Part shown: positions 21,601 through 27,717 of the stretch, piece after piece | Layout: each line of letters begins with the position of its first letter | Numbering within the stretch: the first letter of the stretch is position 1 | Assembly (NCBI GenBank): GCA_005778115.1 | Contig: SXKJ01000379.1 | Span: 1 to 43,091, forward strand | Direction: 5' to 3' | DNA from: Planctomyces sp. | GTDB lineage: Bacteria > Planctomycetota > Planctomycetia > Planctomycetales > Planctomycetaceae | Length of the DNA stretch: 43,091 nt | Translations under genes and position numbers: made by a program | The notes under the pieces: generated by a model | Database searches by the model: none | What the model was told of the DNA's origin: nothing | Seen by the model: the letters and a program-made list of their open reading frames with translations, nothing else

Positions 21601-24600
21601 GCATCCACGGCTCCCGCGTTCGCCAGCAGCGACACGATGTAGGTGCCCGGATTGTTCGAGACCGACGCGAGGTTGGCGACGAAGCGTGTTGAAGTCTGCA
21701 TGGTCAGCGCCGCAGCGCCGAGGAATCCAAGATTGACACTGCGCGCCCAGCGTCCGCCGCTGGTATAGATGCCGTTGCCCGGTACGGGATTCATGCCGGC
21801 CGCATCGAACAGTTGAAACGTATTCGGAGTCGTGCCCATCACTCTGAAAACACCGTTGGCGTTCGTATTGCCCTGCACTCCGTAAATCGTGATCAGATCG
21901 TTGTTGTTCAGGCCGTGCGCATCCGAGGTGACGACGATCGTGGGCGCGTTCGTCGCGTTGCTGACTGTGCCGCCGGTCGCGCTCGTCCCGTCGTCGAAGG
22001 CCAGCACGTATTGGCCGATCGTCAAGCCGTTGACCGCTTCCGTGAAGATCGTGTTGAGCGCATCGACCGGAGCCTGCCGTGGGTCCGGTGCCACATCCAC
22101 GACATCGCCAACCGGAGCGGTGAGGTCCAAGACGAATGTCCGGGAGAAGCTCGTTTCAAACGCATTCTGCGCGAGATCGAAGATCCCTGAATTCACCGCG
22201 TTGACCGTCAACGTGTAGGTGCCGGCAGCTCCGGTGACCGCGCTCAAGTTGACTTCGTATTGCTGTGGGGTGTTCGGCACCAATGGCGTGAGTGCCTGCG
22301 AGAGCGGAACATTACTCACGGTTCCGGCGGCGTCTGTCCGAGTCAGCCGGAGATCGCTGATGTCCACACCGGTCACCGCTTCGCTGAAATTGATCCGCAC
22401 CGAACCGACCGGCACGTTGCTCGGCGACGTGACAAGGCCCGTATCAATGGCGGGCACTCCCATCGTGACGGAACCCATGGGCAACGTCGTATCGACGGTC
22501 CAGAGGTTCTGCGAAGCGACTCCGGCAACATTCAGGACGGGATTGTTCGCGGTATCCAAAATTGGCGAGACCGGGTCTGTGGAGACCAGCGTCAACGTGT
22601 AGTTGCCGGGCGCGCCGGTGAGCTGATTGAGGTTCAGCGTGTAGTTGGACGAGCTGACTTGCGTCACGGCGATGCTGCCCAGGTTCACCGGGACACCGTC
22701 GCGAGTCAGCGTAAAGTCGGCGATATCCACACCGCTGACCGGCTCGCTGAACGTCACCGACACAATGCCCGCCGCCGCGTTTCGCAAGGCGGGAGTCACC
22801 GGCGAGATCGTTCCCACCGGCTGCACACTGTCGATCGTGAAATTCAGGCTCGCCGTGTAGTTCTGCAACACCCCCTCGTTGTCGACCACGGGCACCAACA
22901 CATTTCCCAGTCCGTTGACTTGGGGGAGCGTGTCCCGCACCACCGTGACCGCGTCGTTGGTCAACACGCGCAGCTCGTAGTTGCCTGCGGTGGCCGTCGG
23001 GAAACTGAGGTCGATGGTGTAGCTCTTGAAGGCGAGTGGGTTGTTCGGGTCCACGGTGCTCGCGTCGGGAACCACCGCGAGCGGCGCATTCAAGGCGTCC
23101 ACCAACGGAACGACAAACGCCACTTCCAGCACACGACTGGCCGACCCGTTATGCACGGCCGTCGTGGGATTCAGCAGCGTCAGCGTGTTCGTCATCAAGT
23201 TCACGCCGGTCACCCTCAGCGTCTCCCCTTCGAGGCGAATGTCAAAGGGGGTCGCTGGAAACACGCTCGCGTTGGTCACCACAAAAGAGCCTGAGCCAAC
23301 GGGGACGGAGTTGGTCAAAGTCGTGGCGATCGTGTGGCTGAGCAATTGGAAGTCGAGAAGATCAACCCCCGTGACGAACTCGGTGAACGAGGTCCGAATC
23401 GCACTGACCGGCACCGGAGAAGGATCAGCGACGACACTGATCTCGGCCGTCACCAAGCTGGGTGACGCCACATTGGGGTATGTGAAAGCTCCCACTCCCA
23501 GGACGCTCCACAAACCCGTGGGATCGGAGAAGTTGTTCTGGCTCGCGCCGCCAGCGTTGGGGTTGAAGAAGGGGAACGTGGCATTGTTTCCCGACGTATC
23601 AAAGTTCGCTTCGACCTGCCAAGTCGTGGGGCCTAAGGCTTCATAGGCGAATTGAGCACCGAAGTTGGGCGCGAACGGCGCAGCCGTGTCCGTACCCGTC
23701 GCGAGATCGAAACCACCACGCAAGTTCGTGACACTTCGACCGCGTGCCGTGCCTCCAAACGGTCCCGGCGGATTCGCGACCGCGCCGTCACTGCTGCGCG
23801 ACTTCCAGGTCGGCTCATTGTTCGAGAAAAACGCGGAGTTCTGCACGTTGATGCCGTTGCCGGTGTTCCCCTCGAAGACCATGTTCAAACGGGACAGTGG
23901 ATCGCGTTGAAGCCCGGCAGGATTAAATCCATTGGTATCCCATTGGCCGCCTGTGTTGCCTGGCCCTGTCGACAAGAAGGGCTCGACGTAAAAGTCGTTG
24001 CCAAAGTTGCCATCAAACGTGTTGGCGACGACGCGCGAATTCACTCGGCCGTTACCCGCATTCGCACCTCCGCTACTGCTACCCACTTGTCCGGCGGTAC
24101 TGACGGCGTTTCCGTCACTGCCAACGGCCCCTACACGCAAGACAAAACCGGTGGCGTTGAACCCGCTGTTGATGCCGTTGTCCTCGATCCGATTCAGGTC
24201 AACATTCAGCATCATGTCAGGTCGGGCAAAGACATCTCCGTTGGCACTCATGGCCACGTTGGCAGAGACGTTTTGGCTCTGGTTGGCATCCGCGCCGTTG
24301 ACCACATACAGACCTTCCAGATTGTTGCTGACGATGGTGTTGAGTCCTTCGACCGTCCCATTGCCAATCTGCAACTGCAACGTCGCGCTATTGCCATTGA
24401 GCACATCAATCCCGCGTCCGGCATTGCTGTCGATGAAGTTATTGGTCACCAACAAACTCATGACGCCGCCGACCGAAGTAATCTGCACTCCGTCACCAAT
24501 AATGCCAGCAGCATTGGTCGTCTGCGCCGTGATCAAGTTGTCGCGAACCGTGGCACTGACAGTGCCGGTGCTGAGCAAGTGGAGACCAATCCCCTGATTA

Positions 24601-27116
24601 GCAACGATTGTGTTGCCCTTCACCGCGAGCAACTCTTGGGGCGACTGAATCTGCAACCCGCCCCCCAGGTTTCCGCGAACCAGGTTGTTCGCGATCCCCA
24701 GGTCGCCGTTGTTGCTGCCGTTGCCGTTGTCGTTGACGCGCACACCGAACTGGGCGTTGTTCTCGATGAGGTTTCCGCGCGACAGGCCATCCGCCGGGTC
24801 GATTCCTTCCTGGCCAACGAAGAGTGGCGAACGAGTCCCCGTCGCCTCGTCAAACAAGCCATGCCGGCCTTGAATGTTGACCCCGTGGCGGCTGTTGTTG
24901 GAAATGACATTCTTGATCCACGTCCCACCAACCTGCCGGTTGTCCGTGATCGCGTTCTGGACGGTATCCAACAGAATTCCGTCCGAGCCATTGAACTGAA
25001 TCTCGTTGTCGATGATGTCCACCAGCAAGCGCGCATCCGCTTCCGCGATGAGATGCAAGCCGGTCCCCAGGCTGTTGTTGATGACGTTGCCACGGACCTC
25101 GAAGTCCAGCAAATCCGTGCTGCCATGCCGGACGTCAATGAGGATTCCATGAAAGAAACCGCTGCCCGCCTGATTGTCCGCGATCGTCACCGATCGGTTT
25201 TGACCGGGCTCCGGATTGACGGTGGTCAGCCGCGCGTCGTCTTCGCGCAAGATCGAAATCGAGTTGGCACCACTGTTGGCAATGTTGTTGCGACGAATCT
25301 GCAAGTCTTGAATCTCGGACTGCTCCTGAGCGTTGATAAACACGCCGTTGCCGCTGTTTTGACCGTTGGCACCCGCCGCCGTGATGCCGATCAGGTTGTC
25401 CTCAATGAAGGACTTTCGCAGCACGTTGGTCGCCTGCTGAACCACGTTCGCGCCAATCAAGCTGATGGATAACGCGTCGGGTGTCAGCGCTGCGGGATCT
25501 TCTGTGTTCGTGATGACGTTATTGCGGATCTCCATCGCCCCCACGGCCGTGTTGACCAGTGAGAGATCCACGCCACCACGGCGGTTGCTGGACACCGTGT
25601 TGGAGTCGAACAGCAGATTGAACGAGTCAAATCCCGCCGTCGTCGGTCTGTCGGTGAACGACATCACGACACCTTCCCGGCGATTCCCCGCATTGCCACC
25701 GCTGAAGGTGTTGCCCGTGACGTTGCCCAGGAACGTCGTGTTGGCCGTTGTCGTCACGACCAACTCGCGACCGTTATTGTTCGTCAGGTTATTGGAGCGA
25801 ATGCCGTTCAAATCACCGGCGGCAGTACTCCGAACACCGGTCGCATTGTCGCCGTTAAACAGATCGAGCAGCAGCGGGAGATTATTGCCGACTGTGGCGA
25901 CATCATTCGCGGCCACGAAGGCCGCCGTCGCACTCGCGGTGATCTGCAACCCAACGGCCGTCCCGGTGTTGCTGGACAGGTTCGTGATGGTGTTGCCGGT
26001 GATCGCGGCCCCGGCGCTGTCGTTGGTGTAGCTGCCCAAGTTGCTGTTGGTCAGATTCAAGGCGATGCCATTGACCGTGTTGATGTTCGCGACGGCTCCG
26101 GCGATCGTGTTGTTGCGAATTTCCAGATTGGTGACGTCGGCCTGCGAAGTCGTGCCCAGTGCGGCAGCCGTCGTCGTGGCGCTGAGGCTGATGCCGGTTA
26201 CCGCTCCGGCGGCACCGACGTTGATATTCGTGTTGTCGGCAATCGTCACCGCTCGCAAAGGCGAGTCGGTGGTCGTTACGGTCAAGCCACGGAATAACGG
26301 GTTCTCTTCGACCCGCAAATCACCCACTGTCGTCCGCGTGAGGTTGTAGGTGATGTTCCGCGCGACCGGGTTGGCGGACCCGTCTTGCACGCGCGTGTTC
26401 CTCACCGACGTCTGGTCGATCAGTGTTTGGAAGGCCGCGCCAGCCGTGCTGGTGACACTGACTCCTTCCAAGATGGAATCCGCGACGGTCAACGCCGCCA
26501 GGCGCGTGTTCTGCGTAGTGCTACCCAACGTGACTTGCAGGCCGGTGGAATTGGTCGAGCGCACGGTCGAGTCTTTGACCGTGACATTGGCACCGCCGAC
26601 CGTCCCGATGTTCTGCAAATTCAAATCAATGCCGTTGGCATTCGTCGTGGTGACGTTTGCTTGGTCCACAGTCAGCGACTGAATAGCGACATTGTTGAGG
26701 ATGACGCTGATTCCCTGAGACGCCGCGCCGCCAATGACATTCACGTTTTCAATCGTGATGTGGTTCAACCCGGTCAGGTTGCTCAGGTTGATCCGGATGC
26801 CGATGCCGGTGCCCGAGACGTTGATGGGCAAATCGGACGACGCGATCACGAGGTTGTCGAAGTCCGAGATGCCGTCGTTATTGGCATCGAGCGTGCTGTT
26901 GGTGATGTTCACGCCCGGCGTGGCGGCCGTGCTGGTGAAGGTCGTACTGTCGAAAACCAGCGCGGACAGCAGCGACCGCTCTTCCAGAACTTCGGCCAGG
27001 CAGAGCTTAGGGGGTGACACCGGGCTGGCGGCGCCGACCTGGCGGCGAACTCGGCTGAGGGTTCGACGGCGAGAAAAGGTCTGACGCAACGCGCGAATCC
27101 AAGACGTCAGCAACAT
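9639..27116 (-). CDS. Giant extracellular mosaic protein (beta-helix, Ig-like, CSLREA, Calx-beta, RTX)
   Basis: A single uninterrupted frame of 5825 codons. Residues 1-55: short basic N-terminus (MLLTSWIRALRQTFSRRRT) and LEERSLLSAL, a planctomycete surface-protein signal. About 60-1140: right-handed beta-helix of Asn-rich turns (many N-N-x-I and G-N-T repeats). About 1230-2150: five or more Ig-like domains with the pattern V-x-F-S-E-x-V-x-G-V-D-I-x-D-F-x-L-T-R. About 2180-2550, 2550-3700 and 3700-4275: three CSLREA-type starts (TLRAAIQEANAL, SLRAAIMESNAL, TLRATIMQANAR), each leading into a beta-helix of GGAI/NSTLSGN turns; the first and third end in a GGPTQTHT/D-Q-R-G-A-P-R-like anchor-Q motif. 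About 4275-4750: Calx-beta domains. About 5000-5805: RTX nonapeptides (GGAGNDTI, GGDGNDSI), which bind calcium. The start ATG 27114-27116 gives the signal directly. The role is probably adhesion or matrix (inference). Confidence 0.93.
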   Translation of the reverse strand: MLLTSWIRALRQTFSRRRTLSRVRRQVGAASPVSPPKLCLAEVLEERSLLSALVFDSTTFTSTAATPGVNITNSTLDANNDGISDFDNLVIASSDLPINVSGTGIGIRINLSNLTGLNHITIENVNVIGGAASQGISVILNNVAIQSLTVDQANVTTTNANGIDLNLQNIGTVGGANVTVKDSTVRSTNSTGLQVTLGSTTQNTRLAALTVADSILEGVSVTSTAGAAFQTLIDQTSVRNTRVQDGSANPVARNITYNLTRTTVGDLRVEENPLFRGLTVTTTDSPLRAVTIADNTNINVGAAGAVTGISLSATTTAAALGTTSQADVTNLEIRNNTIAGAVANINTVNGIALNLTNSNLGSYTNDSAGAAITGNTITNLSSNTGTAVGLQITASATAAFVAANDVATVGNNLPLLLDLFNGDNATGVRSTAAGDLNGIRSNNLTNNNGRELVVTTTANTTFLGNVTGNTFSGGNAGNRREGVVMSFTDRPTTAGFDSFNLLFDSNTVSSNRRGGVDLSLVNTAVGAMEIRNNVITNTEDPAALTPDALSISLIGANVVQQATNVLRKSFIEDNLIGITAAGANGQNSGNGVFINAQEQSEIQDLQIRRNNIANSGANSISILREDDARLTTVNPEPGQNRSVTIADNQAGSGFFHGILIDVRHGSTDLLDFEVRGNVINNSLGTGLHLIAEADARLLVDIIDNEIQFNGSDGILLDTVQNAITDNRQVGGTWIKNVISNNSRHGVNIQGRHGLFDEATGTRSPLFVGQEGIDPADGLSRGNLIENNAQFGVRVNDNGNGSNNGDLGIANNLVRGNLGGGLQIQSPQELLAVKGNTIVANQGIGLHLLSTGTVSATVRDNLITAQTTNAAGIIGDGVQITSVGGVMSLLVTNNFIDSNAGRGIDVLNGNSATLQLQIGNGTVEGLNTIVSNNLEGLYVVNGADANQSQNVSANVAMSANGDVFARPDMMLNVDLNRIEDNGINSGFNATGFVLRVGAVGSDGNAVSTAGQVGSSSGGANAGNGRVNSRVVANTFDGNFGNDFYVEPFLSTGPGNTGGQWDTNGFNPAGLQRDPLSRLNMVFEGNTGNGINVQNSAFFSNNEPTWKSRSSDGAVANPPGPFGGTARGRSVTNLRGGFDLATGTDTAAPFAPNFGAQFAYEALGPTTWQVEANFDTSGNNATFPFFNPNAGGASQNNFSDPTGLWSVLGVGAFTYPNVASPSLVTAEISVVADPSPVPVSAIRTSFTEFVTGVDLLDFQLLSHTIATTLTNSVPVGSGSFVVTNASVFPATPFDIRLEGETLRVTGVNLMTNTLTLLNPTTAVHNGSASRVLEVAFVVPLVDALNAPLAVVPDASTVDPNNPLAFKSYTIDLSFPTATAGNYELRVLTNDAVTVVRDTLPQVNGLGNVLVPVVDNEGVLQNYTASLNFTIDSVQPVGTISPVTPALRNAAAGIVSVTFSEPVSGVDIADFTLTRDGVPVNLGSIAVTQVSSSNYTLNLNQLTGAPGNYTLTLVSTDPVSPILDTANNPVLNVAGVASQNLWTVDTTLPMGSVTMGVPAIDTGLVTSPSNVPVGSVRINFSEAVTGVDISDLRLTRTDAAGTVSNVPLSQALTPLVPNTPQQYEVNLSAVTGAAGTYTLTVNAVNSGIFDLAQNAFETSFSRTFVLDLTAPVGDVVDVAPDPRQAPVDALNTIFTEAVNGLTIGQYVLAFDDGTSATGGTVSNATNAPTIVVTSDAHGLNNNDLITIYGVQGNTNANGVFRVMGTTPNTFQLFDAAGMNPVPGNGIYTSGGRWARSVNLGFLGAAALTMQTSTRFVANLASVSNNPGTYIVSLLANAGAVDAAGNSLQPATSALADIPMQLRDSADNPMTAAPAQFNVAGQDIWTYGPDVAPTGVITPLPAMIGTNAGMVEVRFSEPLQQISGASPVNLADFQLRLNGSLVSLTGVAITQTSATTFLVDLSSVTNNDGSYDFRLVTTDLATPIRDTAGNLLVPSVAAGIASQITWTKIATDPSVTSIKGIFQGSADSASFDTDPVTQTKLRAVQTLTINFSTDVTFVNGPSDASQYFRLTRQAGTGTGPVLPVSLDGLPITQITPRSYRINVSALTGADGRYAFTVLAGNLIQSTMGSLSLLNSRTIAWTKDGTIHVVPDDANNATNANKNSNALLTDGTDATSLGNEVVRTSAGRVTLRAAIQEANALAGDDSIELGVGTYVLTLGGVQEDFAVSGDLDIRENLTIRGKGAGQTIIDASGLPAAQRDRIFQIMAGATLNLQGVTLLGGSTPSSQDGGAILNSGTLILSDAVIGTTDATLVATKGNRSLDDGGAIANAGTATITRTTIAGNTATATGGAIRNTGTLNFTNSTLSGNTSTGNGGGLINVLGANATLQGVTISGNAATSGAGGGIRNDGTLRLINDTIANNRSLATQGGAGISRNGVITIGNTIVSDNLFTSGVLNDLSAGAFVSLGGNIIRTPGAAAGFGAQDQLNVNPGLQPLANYGGPTQTHTVLIGSAAIDRGLNANISAGVTTDQRGAPRRLDGPTAVFNAVDSGAIEFGNFFVNTITDTSDVNAGDGLAEDGLGLTSLRAAIMESNALVGESAILLDGQVYQLNRLAPDTTAPVVASILGVPTAPTTGAVGVVTITFSEDVAGFDLTDLRLTRTVGAVVTNIALTAPTFTLTQVSRSVYTINLTSATGVNGLYNLTVNSVASNIRDKDNNALANPATVNWVRGTDTFAPTVSINPIVSQPVINAGVASVIFSERVNGVSINNFSLTRNGVAVSLAGVTLANTQDPNFNGRTVVTLDLTTVSQLSGNYLLTVSPNVGANVTIRDTANNNLAAGTSQAWSKVEFAQFAAITTPRTSAVTTVTLQFSEPVAGLVAEDFTLTYDDGTGLGFQPVTITNPTLATLGAVVATPANGNAATQWTFTFTNNEAARDGLYQLNFDGLTNGNVLVTATGANFIPTTAMLPFQIGEDAGLFGDLDIFGGAAGSVQIIGVSKDVTTNVLGVTVNPSIIDGLTNDRLFDLAAASNTTITGVELRNGRVVFERNGGGIRNLGALTINSSDLLSSFADGNGGGISNGDSLNVGTLILNGSTLQSNSAGSVASGSQFGLGGAIFNQSGSVTITDSTFSSNVAFADGGVIYNDNSTTATISSSMLSNNSAGRDGGAVYNGDTSVLTILSTTLANNLADSDNDGDGEGGALFTEAGATLTLSTSILRSNSARAGGALYNDDASLTLDGNLFELNTARGGLSGALGVGTGVGGAIFNSVGGTLILTGGIFTTNSASDDGGAIQNYGTLGVTGTEFLNNAAGTDTRSGDVDDGRGGAIFNDDGSVILTSVEFNQNQSFGQAGAIFNQDAGFVSITLSTLNGNTAVGHAGAVYNDNVGQVLIDRSTFSNNVSSADGGGFYNNSELNSSPLSPASSQLVGNINAAVLTLALLDVSQFPSQGGFLIQIGTEILLVTRVTGNTFQVVRGVNGTNAAAHNDTDPVALVDRPAAAAVITSSTFAQNRANNGGAIFNRGFGSLSIQNSTLSANTATLTGGGLANFGSATLLNATVHLNDAMTGDGIASNSDGSTPLAQVNLKNTIVAGGSTISADLSGFDANFTDGGRNLIEDIGTITTYGNVVAPLNGNLLGDAMTPNSPQLDVLQDNGGPTFTHALLFGSLARDAGDNAGTTVGDQRGFTRIFDGDGNGIATVDIGAFESGFIINSFADTIDENINDGINADRFGVSTLRATIMQANARVGEDTIILSPGTYTLTLGGREEDGAATGDLDITETTLNIIGSGTDQTFIDGAQIDRIFHVLPGVTLNLSNLTLLRGNASTTDNGGAVRNQGTVALRNVQVLDSSAARGGAIFNEATGNLTVTNSLFRGNTAYLQGGALFNNGSLELTGSNIGVATQLSASLTNSRLTAAVAASIPGNSSVITLDSVGQFPTTTGFVIQVDAEQMLVTGIMGNTFTVTRGFNGTAAPAHVSGSGVAQTTVTVADVSQFPATPGFVIRIDAEEMRVTAISGNQFTVVRRVNGVLAAHSQNALVSQGNFANAHGGGLYNLGEALVQQNFFVGNVADSRGGAIYNGATAAANTLDIQQTTFADNFASSRGAALYNEDTLLITNSTISSNDSGTNAAIGNTLTGTVDINNSTVVDNVAFRGGGLANTTLGTVTVRNTILANNLSTAIAGIKAPNARGSFTTAGNNFVGNNADSAGFVNNVSFDQVGSSTSPFDPVIEGLSDNGGLTLTQAPRTGSPAIDAGNNTGAADKDTVDQRGAPRPTNDDSDVGSVERQDIHLVSITPNVMLPEGNAGSTPFAFTLTLNQASVEEVRIGYTLQGDTALAGEDFINLGGTAVFAPGTLIQTIIVNVNGDTSVEQTEQFFVNLVNPVNVTLDVNRAIGTIVTDDTGFRINDVNRVETDSGTQTYTFSVEVVGALLTTNASVNYIVSSSTGALTSAVTAGAMTVNVNNPNAFPTSGSFTIQVDSEQLLVNSVAGNVFNLAAPATASHNAGVAVALVGASTAAANIMTGDSTITVASAASFPSAGGFAIQVDNEFMQVTNVDVGTGVLTVTRATNGSVAAAHSMGATVTLVRTNAATGGNVDFIDQAAPITLNFTAGATNPAPQSFTVTVNSDLNTEANENFFVHLTGSTLPFEFGKSIGIGTIFNDDLGFNVSNASANELNPPLTSTMQFNVSQRHLVYTSVGGIPTLASTTANVSTASGTATAGQDFVAVTQTLPFSAGTTTQSVTVTINGDSQFEVPNETFQLQVTGGTINTVADLNVATQSNNGTGTIVDNDPPPDQYHFYTYLNAGTPTIRVDRIATVLGVPTRTLVQETPQAGAGMISQAGMNLTDDLFVVDFNLYNSSTAASFAQYDTTGVIDQSQVVGNANPIPATGIAVDGLSQVGADTLRFQGGNNTFDSVVYDSTSGNSGSVTFSDPVLGMGVVTYVNLEPVLDLTQAVSRVFNAQVGTVNDNIGVSSSGGTVSISSNSAMPTFERILAFAPLSSLIINANSGDDTITGSSDLSFLGALTVNGGAGNDTINFGNWTLTSSLVGGNDNDTITGGSNTDTIDGGDGNDSILGGAGSDLILGGLGNDILNGNDGDDVVHGDDLNDVDPLGGNDTIQGNDGVDALFGGFGNDNVDGGAGNETVDGGSGDDIVSGGSGDDVVLGNNGNDTLSGGTGADSVDGGFGDDLMYGNDSVSGDGSADTINGQDGSDIIGYVDVSTAGNTFTLTTTQLMVGAEVEVIVDANQAFLVAGSGNNLMTATTFTGSVTMNGGGGLDTLLGGSGSDSLIGGVGNDSLVGNDGSDTINAGDGNDCISGGLGDDVMTGDIGVDTISGGDGNDNASGGADNDSITGGIGIDTLDGGDNNDTLFGNDDGDSLLGGAGQDSLDGGDGADSIDGGDGDDTAFGQTGNDDVRGGAGNDTLQGNDGDDSVNGMDGNDTLDGNLGRDTLFGGAGDDLMISTNDGDQLLGQGGSGDTFTFNGDNTIGDIFTITAVADPNPGTGRVGIGLARLNPGLSFTTVLLGVEVFTLNLNGGNDLVTISDLASVNDLTVLNINGGDGDDVIDAALSTSTTVSLRSFLGAGNDSVLGGAGNDTVQGEAGNDTILAGDGTDSLVGGDGNDSLNGNAGNDTINGGLGDDSIWGGGGNDLLTGLDGKDTIWGQAGNDTIDGGIGDDFLDGGYGVPESVPGASGTGNDSIRGGAGNDKIAGRDGADTLFGEAGDDTIKGGEGNDTIDAGDGNDLVSGDNGNDTINGGAGNDFLLGGFDNDRILGGAGNDTCVGEAGNDYVDGQGGTDRVLGGNGQGTNTKAPGDTVLGSSSEINELFKILTARPSIFNELNF
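9690..12130 (-). repeat. RTX-type calcium-binding repeat block of the 5825-aa protein
   Basis: Minus-strand codons encode dozens of GG-x-G-[ND]-D-x-[IL] nonapeptides. They fall in several runs, interrupted by short beta-rich linkers near 10430-10760 and 11340-11530. In RTX proteins these form parallel beta-rolls with Ca2+ between turns, folding after export. Confidence 0.9.
13400..13830 (-). other. Two tandem 'IG-x-E/AAAH' modules inside a Calx-beta domain
   Basis: Within the second Calx-beta domain (it begins FRINDVNRVETDSGTQTYTF and resumes NVDFIDQAAPITLNF) two modules occur in a row: FTIQVDSEQLLVNSVAGNVF and FAIQVDNEFMQVTNVDVGTG. Each is followed by a H-N-A-G or A-A-A-H-S-M-G-A segment. 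They interrupt the middle strands of the host domain. Boundaries are approximate. Confidence 0.7.
15030..15440 (-). other. Two tandem 'IG-x-E/AAAH' modules inside a beta-helix
   Basis: The third beta-helix of the 5825-aa protein is broken after GSNIGVATQL and resumes at ANAHGGGLYNLG. Between them lie FVIQVDAEQMLVTGIMGNTF (then TVTRGFNGTAAPAH) and FVIRIDAEEMRVTAISGNQF (then TVVRRVNGVLAAH). The two copies are alike enough to suggest duplication. Confidence 0.72.
16640..16900 (-). other. Single 'IG-x-E/AAAH' module inside a beta-helix
   Basis: After a turn ending GGGFYNNSELNSSP the beta-helix is interrupted by FLIQIGTEILLVTRVTGNTF and QVVRGVNGTNAAAHNDTDP. It then resumes at ITSSTFAQNRANNGGAIFNR. 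Boundaries are approximate. Confidence 0.7.
18220..19290 (-). other. Three Ig-like domains splitting a CSLREA-type domain
   Basis: The second CSLREA-type start (SLRAAIMESNALVGESAILL, then VYQLNRLAPD) is followed not by the expected E-D-x-x-x-x-GDLDI but by three Ig-like domains (TTAPVVASILGVPTAP up to about TTAMLPFQIG). The host sequence then continues as EDAGLFGDLDIFGGAAGSVQ. The first and third CSLREA copies run straight through this point. Confidence 0.75.
21740..21975 (-). other. FCCH-like module inside an Ig-like domain
   Basis: VSNATNAPTIVVTSDAHGLN, then GVQGNTNANGVFRV, then TPNTFQLF, then GNGIYTSGGRW. This resembles the FCCH-like modules seen in phage tail and bacterial surface proteins. 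It sits between LAFDDGTSATG and VNLGFLGAAALTM, which are adjacent strands of an Ig-like domain. Confidence 0.65.
23125..23340 (-). other. Divergent 'IG-x-E' module in the first Ig-like domain
   Basis: FVVTNASVFPATPFDIRLEG, then ETLRVTGVNLMTNTLTLLNP and AVHNGSASRVLEV. It interrupts the first Ig-like domain after FQLLSHTIAT. It is the least similar copy: R-L-E-G-E replaces Q-I-x-x-E. Confidence 0.6.
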
Positions 27117-27717
27117 GTGCGAATTCTCCCGATCACTGGGGCTGGGGGCTTATCGCGGCGCGCGGGGGTTTGTCCAGCGTCACAGCTCGGCCCAAAGGGT
27201 TGCGTTAAAGATGGCTCAACTGACTTCAACCCTCGGCAGAATCGTCACGATCACTCGCAACGACCAAGTTCTGCCTGGGGTGGCGTTGGCCCGCACCCGC
27301 TGACTGGCTTGGCAATGACGAAACAGACCTCCCGCGCTCACCGCGCAGAATGGCATTTACTGTTTCGTCAAATAGAAAATTGCACTTTTTGACGACTGGC
27401 GATTTCACCGCCGAGGAGCAATCTCCGCGGGGCCTCACCATCCGCAACGCATCCTGTCGTTGGTTTCGCTTTTGAGCGTCGTCTCGCTCGAATGCGAATC
27501 GCCGGATCATTGGACGAATCCCGCTTTGCGAGTTCAACCCGAAGAATCCGACTGTCCGGCATGAGTTTCAAACTTGTGATGGCCCGCGTGCGCTTCCACT
27601 CGGAATTGCGCCGTCAAAGTGACGAGCCACCCGATCTCAGTCAATCCCGCACTTTCGGAGTTTTCAAATTCGCGGAAGGATTCGTGTGGCTCTGTCGTTC
27701 TCTCGCTCCAATGGACC
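27117..27717. other. 600-bp spacer between the two giant genes
   Basis: Open frames on both strands are short and carry no recognisable domain. I see no T-run hairpin after the TAA of the 2531-aa gene (27718-27720). The giants are therefore either separate transcripts with a factor-dependent end or a long co-transcript. An A/T-richer patch near 27360-27395 is the most likely place for the promoter of the 5825-aa gene (inference). Confidence 0.4.

Noticed and set aside
27226..27537. A 103-codon minus-strand open frame in the spacer between the giants
   Set aside because: No ribosome site, no domain, Arg-rich composition, and no conserved-looking segments.
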